From: Actinomycetes bacterium
Lineage (GTDB): Bacteria; Actinomycetota; Acidimicrobiia; Acidimicrobiales; Microtrichaceae
Assembly (NCBI GenBank): GCA_023450775.1
Contig: JAEXGP010000026.1
Span: 1-19,075, forward strand
Reading direction: 5' to 3'
DNA: 19,075 nucleotides
Part shown: piece after piece, positions 6,649 to 13,610 of the stretch
How positions within the stretch are numbered: the first letter of the stretch is position 1
How the letters are laid out: every line of letters begins with the position of its first letter
Made by a program: the position numbers and the translations under genes
The notes under the pieces: generated by a model
What the model saw: only the letters and a program-made list of their open reading frames with translations
What the model was told of the DNA's origin: nothing
Database searches by the model: none

Positions 6649-7386
6649 TCAGGCGGGGTCGACGATGCGGAGGCCGGTCGGCTCCAGCAGCCCGTCGTCC
6701 ACCGGGAGCTCCACCACGAAGCGCGTGAGGTGGCCCGGGAACACGTGCTCGCTCACGAGCACCACCTCGCCCGAGGTGTCACGGGTGACCCGCTCGGCCA
6801 CCAGCACCGGCGAGTCGGCCGGCACGTCGAGCAGGTCGGCGTCCGACGCCGAGGCGGCGTCCGCACCGATCGTCTGCGTGGCCCCGCCCAGGCGCACCGG
6901 GAGCTGCTCCAGGAACGCCGAGCGCTCGACGTCGTCCCGGCTGAGCGAGGCGCCGAGGTCCTCCCGGCACCACACGGTGACCCGGGCGAAGGGGCGGTCG
7001 TCGGCCAGGTGCAGGCGCACGACCTCGAGCGCCGAGCGGCCCGGCAGGAACTCGCGCACCCGCGCCGGCGTGCGCCGGAAGCCGAAGCTCACGATGCGGC
7101 GCTCGGACCGGACGCCTGCGGCGCCGAGCTGGCCGTCCAGCGTGGAGAGCCGGGTCAGGTCCTGGCGGACCGGGTCGGCCGACACGAGCCAGCCGAAGCC
7201 CTGGCGACTCTCGACCAGACCCTCGGAGCGCAGCGCCTCGAGCGCCCGGCGCACGGTGACGCGGCTGGCCTCGTAGGTGGCGGACAGGTCAGCCTCCGAC
7301 GGCAGCACCGCACCGAGGTGGAACTCCCCCGCGCCGATGCGGTCCCGCAGGTCGTCCGCGATGATCCGGTAGCGGATCGGCCTCAT
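6649..7386 (-). CDS. GntR-family (HutC/UTRA) transcriptional regulator
   Basis: A 245-residue one-component regulator. The N-terminal winged helix-turn-helix spans about 5-70, with LPSEADLSATYEASRVTVRR at 28-47, the classic GntR recognition pattern. The remaining region, about 88-240, matches the UTRA ligand-binding fold of the HutC subfamily (ending in SEHVFPGHLTRFVVELP). UTRA domains bind small metabolites, but the effector cannot be read from sequence. The ATG at 7386 follows GAGGT at eight bases spacing. An open upstream extension to 7446 is less likely. The gene is divergent from aconitase with 174 bp between starts, so it probably represses or tunes aconitase and itself. Confidence 0.92.
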   Translation of the reverse strand: MRPIRYRIIADDLRDRIGAGEFHLGAVLPSEADLSATYEASRVTVRRALEALRSEGLVESRQGFGWLVSADPVRQDLTRLSTLDGQLGAAGVRSERRIVSFGFRRTPARVREFLPGRSALEVVRLHLADDRPFARVTVWCREDLGASLSRDDVERSAFLEQLPVRLGGATQTIGADAASASDADLLDVPADSPVLVAERVTRDTSGEVVLVSEHVFPGHLTRFVVELPVDDGLLEPTGLRIVDPA

Positions 7387-7485
7387 CGGGGCGACCTCAC
7401 CGCACCGGCCCCGTGTGAAGGTCCGACCAGCTGGGAACGCCTGCACTCACGAAGGGCGGTGTGCCCTCGAAGGACGGTGTGCTCA

Positions 7486-7513
7486 CGAACATGTATTGTA
7501 CTTGTATTGTTCG
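7486..7513. promoter_or_regulatory. Candidate operator and divergent promoters for gntR and aconitase
   Basis: This is the only AT-rich stretch in the intergenic region. It contains the direct repeat TGTATTGT at 7492-7499 and 7503-7510, 11 bp apart, or one helical turn. It is flanked by the inverted CGAACA (7486-7491) and TGTTCG (7508-7513). On (+), TATTGT at 7505-7510 could be the aconitase -10. On (-), TACAAT at 7500-7495 could be the gntR -10. A GntR dimer bound here would cover both. Confidence 0.35.
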
Positions 7514-7560
7514 TCCGGCGGCGGAGAACCGCTCCGCCGGCCATCGATGAGGAGCGCGAC

Positions 7561-9834
7561 ATGGCCGTCACCGCATCCACCCCGATCGACCTGGTCCAGG
7601 GCGTCTACGCCCGCTTCGAGGACCGCATCGACGCCGCCCGCGAGCGCCTCGGACGCCCGCTCACCCTGGCCGAGAAGATCCTGATCGCCCACCTGGACGA
7701 CCCCGACGCGGAGTTCGAGCGGGGCGTCACGTACAACGACCTCCGCCCCGACCGCGTCGCCATGCAGGACGCCACGGCCCAGATGGCGCTGCTGCAGTTC
7801 ATGACCGCGGGGCTGCCCGAGGTGGCCGTGCCGTCCACCGTGCACTGCGACCACCTGATCCAGGCCAAGGAGAACGGCAAGGTCGACCTGCTCGCCGCCG
7901 AGGAGGGCAACGCCGAGGTCTACGACTTCCTCGAGTCGGTGTCGGCCAAGTACGGCATCGGGTTCTGGAAGCCGGGCTCCGGCATCATCCACCAGGTCGT
8001 GCTCGAGCAGTACGCGTTCCCCGGCGGGATGATGGTCGGCACCGACAGCCACACCCCCAACGCGGGCGGGCTCGGCATGGTGGCGATCGGCGTCGGCGGC
8101 GCCGACGCGGTGGACGTCATGACCGGGTTCCCCTTCAACGTCCGCTGGCCGCGGCTGATCGGCGTCCACCTGACCGGCGAGCTCAACGGCTGGTCGTCCC
8201 CCAAGGACGTCATCCTGAAGGTCGCCGAGATCCTGACCGTCAAGGGCGGCACCGGCGCCATCGTCGAGTACTTCGGCCCCGGCGCCCGGTCGATGTCCTG
8301 CACGGGCAAGGCGACCATCTGCAACATGGGCGCCGAGATCGGCGCCACCACCTCGGTCTTCGCGTACGACGACTCGATGAGCCGCTACCTCAAGGCGACC
8401 GGCCGCGAAGAGATCGCGGCCGCGGCCGACGGCGTCGCCCATCACCTGCGGCCCGACGACGAGATCCTGGCCGACCCCGACGGCTTCTACGACGAGCTGA
8501 TCGTCATCGACCTCTCCACGCTCGAGCCGCACATCAACGGTCCGCACACGCCCGACCTGGCCCGCCCGGTCGGCGCGCTCGGCGCCGAGGCCAAGCAGAA
8601 GGAGTGGCCGCTCGACATCTCGGCGGCCCTCGTCGGGTCCTGCACCAACTCGTCGTACGAGGACATCTCGCGGGCCGCGTCGATCCTGCGCCACGCGGCC
8701 GAGAACGGCCTCAAGGTGAAGACGCCGCTGATGATCACGCCGGGGTCCGAGCAGGTGCGGGCGACGATCGCCCGCGACGGCCTGCTCGAGGTGTTCGAGG
8801 CCGCCGGCGCCACCGTGCTGGCCAACGCGTGCGGTCCGTGCATCGGTCAGTGGTCGCGTCCGCCCGAGGCGAACGACCACCTGAACACGATCGTCACCTC
8901 GTACAACCGGAACTTCCCCAAGCGGAACGACGGTTCGGCCAACACGCTGGCGTTCGTGACCTCGCCCGAGACCGTGGTCGCCCTGGCGCTCGCCGGCACG
9001 CTCGACTTCAACCCGCTCACCGACACGCTCACCAACGACGCCGGCGAGCAGGTGCAGCTCCGGGTCCCGGTCGGCGAGGAGCTCCCCTCGCAGGGCTTCG
9101 ACCCGGGCGAGTCCGGATTCATCGCTCCCCCGCCCGACGGCTCGGGCGTGGAGGTCGTGGTGCGACCCGACTCCGAGCGCCTGCAGCTGCTCGAGCCGTT
9201 CGCCCCGTGGGACGGCCAGGACTACCTCGACCTGCCGATCCTGCTGAAGGCGAAGGGCAAGTGCACCACCGACCACATCTCCATGGCCGGCCCCTGGCTC
9301 AAGTACCGCGGTCACCTGGAGAACATCTCCGGCAACCTCTTCCTGGGTGCGATCAACGCCTACACCGGCGCCGCCGGCGAGGGGAAGGACCAGCTCGACG
9401 GGACCACCAAGTCGTTCCCCGACATCGCCAAGCACTACCACGAGGCCGGCCAGGCCTGGGTCGCGGTCGGCGACGAGAACTGGGGTGAGGGCAGCTCCCG
9501 CGAGCACGCCGCCATGGAGCCCCGGTTCCGCGGCGCCAAGGCGATCATCGTGCGCAGCTTCGCCCGCATCCACGAGGCCAACCTCAAGAAGCAGGGCGTC
9601 CTGGCGCTCACGTTCGACGACCCGTCCGTGTACGACGCCATCGAGGAGGACGACCGCATCAGCATCGTCGGCCTCGCCGACCTCGCGCCGGGCAAGAAGG
9701 TCGAGTGCGTGCTGCACCAGGCCGACGGCTCGGAGCGCACGTTCTGGTGCAACCACACGATGAGCGACGAGCACATCGAGTGGTTCCGCGCCGGCTCGGC
9801 GCTCAACATCATCCGGTCCCGTACCGGGGGCTGA
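7561..9834 (+). CDS. acn: Aconitate hydratase, mitochondrial type
   Basis: Aconitase converts citrate to isocitrate through cis-aconitate in the TCA cycle, using a [4Fe-4S] cluster. The 757-residue length and layout match the mitochondrial aconitase subfamily rather than the ~900-residue AcnA/IRP type. The cluster ligands are Cys361 (GSCTNSS), Cys424 and Cys427 (ACGPCIGQW), only three positions off the known mammalian mitochondrial numbering (358, 421, 424). Other signatures are HCDH at 95-98, TDSHTPNAGGLG at 161-172 and, in the C-terminal swivel domain, GDENWGEGSSREHAA. The ATG at 7561 has TGAGGAG six bases upstream. It is divergent from a GntR regulator. Citrate synthase lies 4.9 kb further along on the same strand. 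Confidence 0.97.
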   Translation: MAVTASTPIDLVQGVYARFEDRIDAARERLGRPLTLAEKILIAHLDDPDAEFERGVTYNDLRPDRVAMQDATAQMALLQFMTAGLPEVAVPSTVHCDHLIQAKENGKVDLLAAEEGNAEVYDFLESVSAKYGIGFWKPGSGIIHQVVLEQYAFPGGMMVGTDSHTPNAGGLGMVAIGVGGADAVDVMTGFPFNVRWPRLIGVHLTGELNGWSSPKDVILKVAEILTVKGGTGAIVEYFGPGARSMSCTGKATICNMGAEIGATTSVFAYDDSMSRYLKATGREEIAAAADGVAHHLRPDDEILADPDGFYDELIVIDLSTLEPHINGPHTPDLARPVGALGAEAKQKEWPLDISAALVGSCTNSSYEDISRAASILRHAAENGLKVKTPLMITPGSEQVRATIARDGLLEVFEAAGATVLANACGPCIGQWSRPPEANDHLNTIVTSYNRNFPKRNDGSANTLAFVTSPETVVALALAGTLDFNPLTDTLTNDAGEQVQLRVPVGEELPSQGFDPGESGFIAPPPDGSGVEVVVRPDSERLQLLEPFAPWDGQDYLDLPILLKAKGKCTTDHISMAGPWLKYRGHLENISGNLFLGAINAYTGAAGEGKDQLDGTTKSFPDIAKHYHEAGQAWVAVGDENWGEGSSREHAAMEPRFRGAKAIIVRSFARIHEANLKKQGVLALTFDDPSVYDAIEEDDRISIVGLADLAPGKKVECVLHQADGSERTFWCNHTMSDEHIEWFRAGSALNIIRSRTGG

Positions 9835-9848
9835 GCCCGATCTCCTCT

Positions 9849-9897
9849 CGAACTCGGGGGATTTCGACGGATCACACGTCGGATTCCCCCAAGTTCG
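9849..9897. repeat. Palindromic repeat, 49 bp, copy 1
   Basis: CGAACTCGGGGGA (9849-9861) pairs with TCCCCCAAGTTCG (9885-9897), with one C/A mismatch that becomes a U-G pair in a minus-strand RNA. An inner stem CGACG/CGTCG forms within. It starts 15 bp after the aconitase stop. Confidence 0.85.
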
Positions 9898-9919
9898 CGT
9901 TCGCCGTCACCAGACGCGC

Positions 9920-9968
9920 CGAACTCGGGGGATTTCGACGGATGACACGTCGGATTCCCCCAAGTTCG
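9920..9968. repeat. Palindromic repeat, 49 bp, copy 2
   Basis: This copy is identical to the one at 9849-9897 apart from one loop base, and is offset by 71 bp. Its ends extend to GCCGAACT and AGTTCGGC (9918-9970), like the ends of the array at 148-320. The distance from AACT to CAAGTT is again 39 bp. It ends 24 bp before the next start codon. Confidence 0.85.
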
Positions 9969-9992
9969 GCGTGGGGGTGCCGATGGAGTGGG

Positions 9993-11456
9993 ATGGCCAG
10001 CGCGGTCACCGCTCCGTCGCGTCCGGCGACCGACGCCGTCGGCGTCGACGCGCCCGGACGGCGGTGGGTCGTGCCGGCGTGCACGCTGGCGGTGCTCGTC
10101 CTGTTCGCCGTCGCCGCGCTGCTCGGCGGTCGTGACGCCACCGGGACCGACTTCCACCGGCTGCAGGCGCGTGCGCTGGCCGACGGGCACCTGGACATCC
10201 GGCCGGTGCCCGCGGCGCTCGCCGCCCTCGCCGACCCGTACGACCCGGTCGCCAACCTGGACGTCCGGGTCGAGGGCGGGGTGCAGGACCTGGCGTACCG
10301 CGACGGGCGGCTGTACTCGGCACACGGGCTGACCACGCCGCTGCTCCTGCTGCCCGCCGAGCTGCTGGTCGGCACGTCGCCGCCCAACTGGGCCATCACG
10401 CTGCTCGGCGGCTGGTGCGGTGTCCTCGCCGGCGCGTGGACGCTGGTGCAGGTGCGGCGCCGCTGGATCCCGACGCTGTCGGACGCCGCGCTCGGGAGCG
10501 CGGTGCTGGCGTCGGGGCTGTGCGGACCCGCCTGGGTGCTGATGTCGACCGCCAACGGCTACGAGGCCGCGATCGCCGTGGCCTCCGGTCTGACGATGCT
10601 GGGCTCCGCGCTGCTGCTGCGCGCCACCGAGCACCTGCCCGCGCTCGGCCGGGGCCGTGCGGCGCTCGGCACCGGGTGCCTGGCGCTCGCGGTCGGCGCC
10701 CGACCGACCGCCGTCGTGACCGCGATCGTCGTCGCGGTGGCGGCCGCGGCGGTGCTCGTCGTCCGCCGGCAGGCCGCCGACGCTCCCGGCTCGACCCGGG
10801 CGACCGCGCTCGACCTGGGAGCCGTCGTGGGTCCGTTCCTGGCCGTCGGAGCACTCATCGCCGTGTCCAACGTGGCCCGGTTCGGGTCCGCCACCGAGTT
10901 CGGCTTCGGGTACCAGCTGTCGGTCTGGGACATGACCGCCTATCCCAAGGGTCGCCTCGCCTACCTGGCCCCCAACCTGGCCGACTACCTGGCCGCGGCG
11001 CCACGACCGACCGGGGCGTTCCCGTGGATCGGCCTGCGCGGGACGGTGGGCGGGATCCGACCCCAGGACCACACGTCCGAGCCCATCGTCGGGCTGGTGT
11101 TCCTGGCCCCCGTGCTGGTCGTCGGCCTGGCCGCGCTCGCCACGTCGGCACGCCAGATCCGGTCCTGCGCGGCGGGTCTGGCCGTGGTCGCCCTGACCGC
11201 GACCACCACGGGCGCCGCCGCGCTCGTCGCCGTCTCCCTCCCCTTCAACACGTCGACGCTGCGCTACGCCGCCGACGCCACCCCCATGCTGCTCCTGGCG
11301 GCGTGCATCGGGTGGGCCTGGGCCCACACCCACCCGACCGCCGACGCCGACGACAGGGTCGGGGCAGCGGGCGGCCGCCGGGCGGTCGACGTGGCATGGG
11401 TCGCGGCCCTCGTCGTCGGCATCGCGCTGACCGCGGCGGTCCAGGTGGGCGCCTGA
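9993..11456 (+). CDS. Polytopic membrane protein, GT-C glycosyltransferase-like
   Basis: A 487-residue integral membrane protein with about nine or ten hydrophobic segments; the first is about 25-45. After it comes an extracytoplasmic-looking loop with LADGHLDI, ADPYDP at 80-85 and a DGRLYSAHGLTTPLLLLP region (104-121). A later RFGSATEFGFGYQLS lies at 296-310 and RYAADATPMLLLA near 424. This order recalls a family of uncharacterised bacterial membrane proteins related to GT-C polyprenyl-phosphate sugar transferases; the match is from memory of the family pattern. No catalytic assignment can be made. The ATG at 9993 has GGAG at 9985-9988; the frame stays open upstream, but that part encodes the palindromic repeats. 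The gene stands alone, with a hairpin at 11475. Confidence 0.8.
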   Translation: MASAVTAPSRPATDAVGVDAPGRRWVVPACTLAVLVLFAVAALLGGRDATGTDFHRLQARALADGHLDIRPVPAALAALADPYDPVANLDVRVEGGVQDLAYRDGRLYSAHGLTTPLLLLPAELLVGTSPPNWAITLLGGWCGVLAGAWTLVQVRRRWIPTLSDAALGSAVLASGLCGPAWVLMSTANGYEAAIAVASGLTMLGSALLLRATEHLPALGRGRAALGTGCLALAVGARPTAVVTAIVVAVAAAAVLVVRRQAADAPGSTRATALDLGAVVGPFLAVGALIAVSNVARFGSATEFGFGYQLSVWDMTAYPKGRLAYLAPNLADYLAAAPRPTGAFPWIGLRGTVGGIRPQDHTSEPIVGLVFLAPVLVVGLAALATSARQIRSCAAGLAVVALTATTTGAAALVAVSLPFNTSTLRYAADATPMLLLAACIGWAWAHTHPTADADDRVGAAGGRRAVDVAWVAALVVGIALTAAVQVGA

Positions 11457-11474
11457 GCCGGCCCTCCCCCACCT

Positions 11475-11500
11475 GAGCGGGCGGGTCCCGGCGCCCGCTC
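11475..11500. terminator. GC-rich hairpin after the membrane protein gene
   Basis: GAGCGGGCG (11475-11483) pairs with CGCCCGCTC (11492-11500) around an eight-base loop, 18 bp after the stop. No T-tract follows on (+). Confidence 0.45.
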
Positions 11501-11523
11501 GCCGGTCGCGCGACACTCGGCCC

Positions 11524-11730
11524 ATGTCCGACGTCATCCCCGTGGAGGGCCCGATCCAGTTCACCTGCCCGCGCTGCCAGCGGGAGGCGACCGAGCAGTT
11601 CTACGGACCGTGCAGCACGTGCCGGACCACGCTGCGGGCCGTGATGGGCGGCGAGGCGCGCGAGGTCGAGGCGACCGACTACGTGCCCAAGATGAACGTC
11701 ACGCCGAACGCGGTGGCCACCAAGGACTGA
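11524..11730 (+). CDS. Small zinc-ribbon protein of unknown function
   Basis: A 68-residue protein with two CxxC knuckles, CPRC at 15-18 and CSTC at 30-33. They are 11 residues apart, as in a compact zinc ribbon. The rest is polar and ends in a flexible tail (PKMNVTPNAVATKD). There is no signal peptide or membrane segment, so it is probably cytosolic and may bind nucleic acid or protein. The ATG at 11524 lacks a ribosome-binding site; GACACT six bases upstream could be a degenerate -10 for a leaderless start. It lies between the membrane protein and a large hairpin, and converges with the acyltransferase gene. The function cannot be named. Confidence 0.75.
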   Translation: MSDVIPVEGPIQFTCPRCQREATEQFYGPCSTCRTTLRAVMGGEAREVEATDYVPKMNVTPNAVATKD

Positions 11731-11739
11731 CCCACCGGT

Positions 11740-11785
11740 TCTGTGATGCTTGTCCGGGCTGAAAGCCCCGGAAAAGCATCACAGA
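11740..11785. repeat. Long imperfect hairpin in the convergent gap
   Basis: TCTGTGATGCTT (11740-11751) pairs perfectly with AAGCATCACAGA (11774-11785). Inside, CCGGGCT pairs with AGCCCCGG with one bulged C around a GAA loop. It begins 10 bp after the zinc-ribbon stop and ends 35 bp before the acyltransferase stop. It may be a bidirectional terminator, although no T-tract is present. Its outer arms are much less GC-rich than the surrounding DNA. Confidence 0.7.
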
Positions 11786-11819
11786 GCGGGGTTGGCAGCG
11801 CGGGCGGGACGGGCGCAGC

Positions 11820-13301
11820 TCAGTCCTGGCCGGGCCGGCGCTCGCGCTCGTGCGCGGCGTCGCCCTCGAGGTCCTGGGGCACGATGCCGCCCGGGTACGT
11901 GCGGGCCAGCTCCTCGGGCGTCGGCGTGCGCACCTCACGGGCCTCGGCGGGCAGCAGGTCGACGATCGCCGACATCATCGTCCGGGTGTCGGCCTCCACG
12001 TCCTCGCCGCGGAGCGGCACCGGCTCGCCGACCCGGATGCGCACGGTGGGCGGGTGCAGCACGTTGGTGACGTCGGGGAACTTGGCGCTGCGGGGCCAGA
12101 CCTTCTCGGTGCCCCACAGGCCGATCGGGATCACCGGCACGCCGGTGGCGTGCGCCAGCCGGACGGCGCCCCACCGGCCCTTGAGCTCCGGATCGAAGAA
12201 CGCGGGACCACGGGGGATGGTGCCCTGCGGCATGATCGCCACCATCTCCCCCGCCGCGAGCGCCTCCTCGGCCGCCCGCAGCGGCTCGTCGGAGCCGGTG
12301 CCGCGGTCCACGCGGATGCCGCCCAGCGCGGTGGCGAGGTCGCCGACGATCGGGGCGTCGAAGACCTCTTTCTTGCCCAGGAAGCGCACGGGTCGGCCCC
12401 GCTTGGCGAGGGCGTAGCCGATCGCCAGCGGGTCCAGGTACGAGCGGTGGTTGCCGACGAGGATGGCCGGGCCCTCGGCGGGGATCCGGTCGATGCCGCC
12501 CAGGTCGAAGCGCACCCACGGGAAGAGCTGCGGCTGGGCGATGAGGAACAGGACCTTCTGGGGCTCGACGCCGGCGAACTTGGGCACGCCGGCCGGCACG
12601 TCGAAGTGCACGATCGGCCACCGCCGCACGGTGGCCATGCCGATCATCCGGGGGTCGGGGTTCACGACCGTCGGATGGCCGACGATGCTGAGCAGCGGCG
12701 TGTCGTACCAGCTGTCGGAGTAGGCGTAGCTGTCGAGCAGGTCGACGTCGTTGCGCATGACCCAGTCGGCCACGGCCCGGGCCTTGCCCTTGCCCCACAC
12801 GAACTCGCCGTCGATCGTGCCGTCGTAGCGCCCGTCGACCTGGCCGTAGGTGGTGGCGATCACGTCGTCGAAGCCCAGCAGCTCGGCGAGCGGCCGGATG
12901 AGGTCCTGCGGTGTGGTCGTGGCCATGACGACCAGCCGACCGGCGTCGCGGTGACCGTCGATCAGCTGCCGGGCGAACGGCAGCACGGCATCGGCGAGCG
13001 GCTGCGCCGCCTTGCGGGCGGCGGCCCGCACCGCCTCGACCGACCATCCCCGGGCCACGCGGGCCCCCTGCCGGCTGACGAGCATGGACGGGTAGGTCTC
13101 GCCGATCAGGTCGAAGACCTTGAACATCACCGACTCGATGCCCTGGGTGGATCCCGACACCACGCCGGCCTCCCGCAGCGCCTCGCTGAGCACGGGACCG
13201 CTCGCGCCCGCGAGCAGCGTGCGGTCGAGGTCGAAGAACGCGGCCGACCGGCGCTCGCTCCCCGTGCGCCGCGGCTCCTCCTCGGTGCGGGTGGGCTCCA
13301 T
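11820..13301 (-). CDS. HAD-IB phosphatase fused to PlsC-type acyltransferase
   Basis: A 493-residue two-domain enzyme. The N-terminal HAD-IB phosphatase half (about 18-235) has the nucleophile motif FFDLDRTLLAG with Asp24 and Asp26, the threonines ATTTP near 127-131, lysines at KGKAR (171-175) and SDSWYDTPLL with Asp196 and Asp200. The C-terminal half (about 260-460) is a lysophospholipid acyltransferase with NHRSYLD (284-290; His285 and Asp290 form HX4D), a GGIRVDRG block at 327-334 and MPQGTIPRG (357-365). The same fusion is known in mycobacteria (the PlsC-annotated Rv2483c). It probably acylates lysophosphatidate or a related lipid at the membrane; the phosphatase substrate is uncertain. 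The ATG at 13301 follows a TAGGTT at eight bases, suggesting a leaderless message. Gln replaces the usual Glu of the PEGT motif. Confidence 0.92.
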   Translation of the reverse strand: MEPTRTEEEPRRTGSERRSAAFFDLDRTLLAGASGPVLSEALREAGVVSGSTQGIESVMFKVFDLIGETYPSMLVSRQGARVARGWSVEAVRAAARKAAQPLADAVLPFARQLIDGHRDAGRLVVMATTTPQDLIRPLAELLGFDDVIATTYGQVDGRYDGTIDGEFVWGKGKARAVADWVMRNDVDLLDSYAYSDSWYDTPLLSIVGHPTVVNPDPRMIGMATVRRWPIVHFDVPAGVPKFAGVEPQKVLFLIAQPQLFPWVRFDLGGIDRIPAEGPAILVGNHRSYLDPLAIGYALAKRGRPVRFLGKKEVFDAPIVGDLATALGGIRVDRGTGSDEPLRAAEEALAAGEMVAIMPQGTIPRGPAFFDPELKGRWGAVRLAHATGVPVIPIGLWGTEKVWPRSAKFPDVTNVLHPPTVRIRVGEPVPLRGEDVEADTRTMMSAIVDLLPAEAREVRTPTPEELARTYPGGIVPQDLEGDAAHERERRPGQD

Positions 13302-13309
13302 GGACGCCG

Positions 13310-13315
13310 AACCTA
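13310..13315 (-). promoter_or_regulatory. Candidate -10 element for the leaderless acyltransferase gene
   Basis: Minus-strand TAGGTT lies eight bases before the ATG at 13301, inside CCGGTAGGTTC, the same 11-mer as upstream of coaE. Confidence 0.4.
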
Positions 13316-13411
13316 CCGGCCGAGGCCGCCCGGTGGAACGGCGGTGGCCGGAACCCGGCCAGAAACAGCCACCCGGCCGGAAGCGGGCCCACCCGGGACG
13401 GAACCCCGCTG

Positions 13412-13540
13412 GAAAACGGCCGAAGGACTGGCGGGGGGAGCCAGTCCTTCAGCATTGCGCCTCCGGTCCGGGGGGGGATGGACCGTGGCGTCAGGACCGA
13501 GTGGGACGGGGGGAGTCCTCGACCTCGGTCGTTCTTGGTG
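13412..13540 (-). ncRNA. 6C-like small RNA with three C-rich hairpin loops
   Basis: On the minus strand this stretch folds into three consecutive hairpins with runs of C in the loops. Hairpin 1 (13530-13495) has outer GACCGAG/CTCGGTC, inner GGAC/GTCC and loop TCCCCCC. Hairpin 2 (13485-13464) has CGGTCC/GGACCG and loop ATCCCCCCCC. Hairpin 3 (13450-13422) has an 11-bp stem GAAGGACTGGC/GCCAGTCCTTC with loop TCCCCCC, then GGCCGTTTT, so it doubles as the terminator. Loop spacing is 37-38 bases. This fits the actinobacterial 6C RNA, known for C-rich loops that can pair with G-rich target mRNAs, but that family is described with two such hairpins. A TTGACC-N17-TATCGT promoter lies just upstream. The transcript would be about 128 bases. 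It lies in the divergent gap between the acyltransferase and LysR genes. Confidence 0.8.
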
Positions 13541-13546
13541 AGCACC

Positions 13547-13575
13547 ACGATAGCCACGAGCAAGCAATCGGTCAA
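13547..13575 (-). promoter_or_regulatory. Promoter of the 6C-like RNA
   Basis: Minus-strand TTGACC (13575-13570), a 17-base spacer and TATCGT (13552-13547) form the clearest -35/-10 pair in the window. The predicted start is near 13540-13539, nine or ten bases before hairpin 1. Confidence 0.65.
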
Positions 13576-13596
13576 CGCAATATCCGAGATAGTTGG

Positions 13597-13602
13597 TATC
13601 GT
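13597..13602 (+). promoter_or_regulatory. Candidate -10 element for leaderless lysR
   Basis: TATCGT is followed by eight bases and the ATG at 13611. It is the same hexamer as the -10 of the divergent RNA promoter. TATC-CGA-GATA (13581-13591) just upstream is a small dyad that could bind the LysR protein. Confidence 0.35.
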
Positions 13603-13610
13603 GCACGGCG

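Noticed and set aside
7486..7499. CGAACATGTATTGT upstream of aconitase as a LexA box
   Set aside because: The right half does not read GTTCG at the needed spacing; the wider dyad fits a local regulator better.
12576..12588. CGAACTTGGGCAC inside the acyltransferase gene, matching the start of the first palindromic unit
   Set aside because: There is no CAAGTT at the 39-bp position and the bases encode conserved-looking protein, so it is chance similarity.
13330..13412. Repeated GGAAC-like motifs and small stems upstream of the acyltransferase gene, considered as a cobalamin-type riboswitch
   Set aside because: Spacing is irregular, the conserved core cannot be assembled, and the -10 at 13310-13315 would make the message leaderless, leaving no room for a leader.
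13412..13575. Short open frame on the minus strand through the 6C-like RNA, considered as a leader peptide
   Set aside because: Its start lies in the predicted -35 of the RNA, there is no ribosome-binding site, and the reading frame simply continues as an out-of-frame shadow of the acyltransferase gene.
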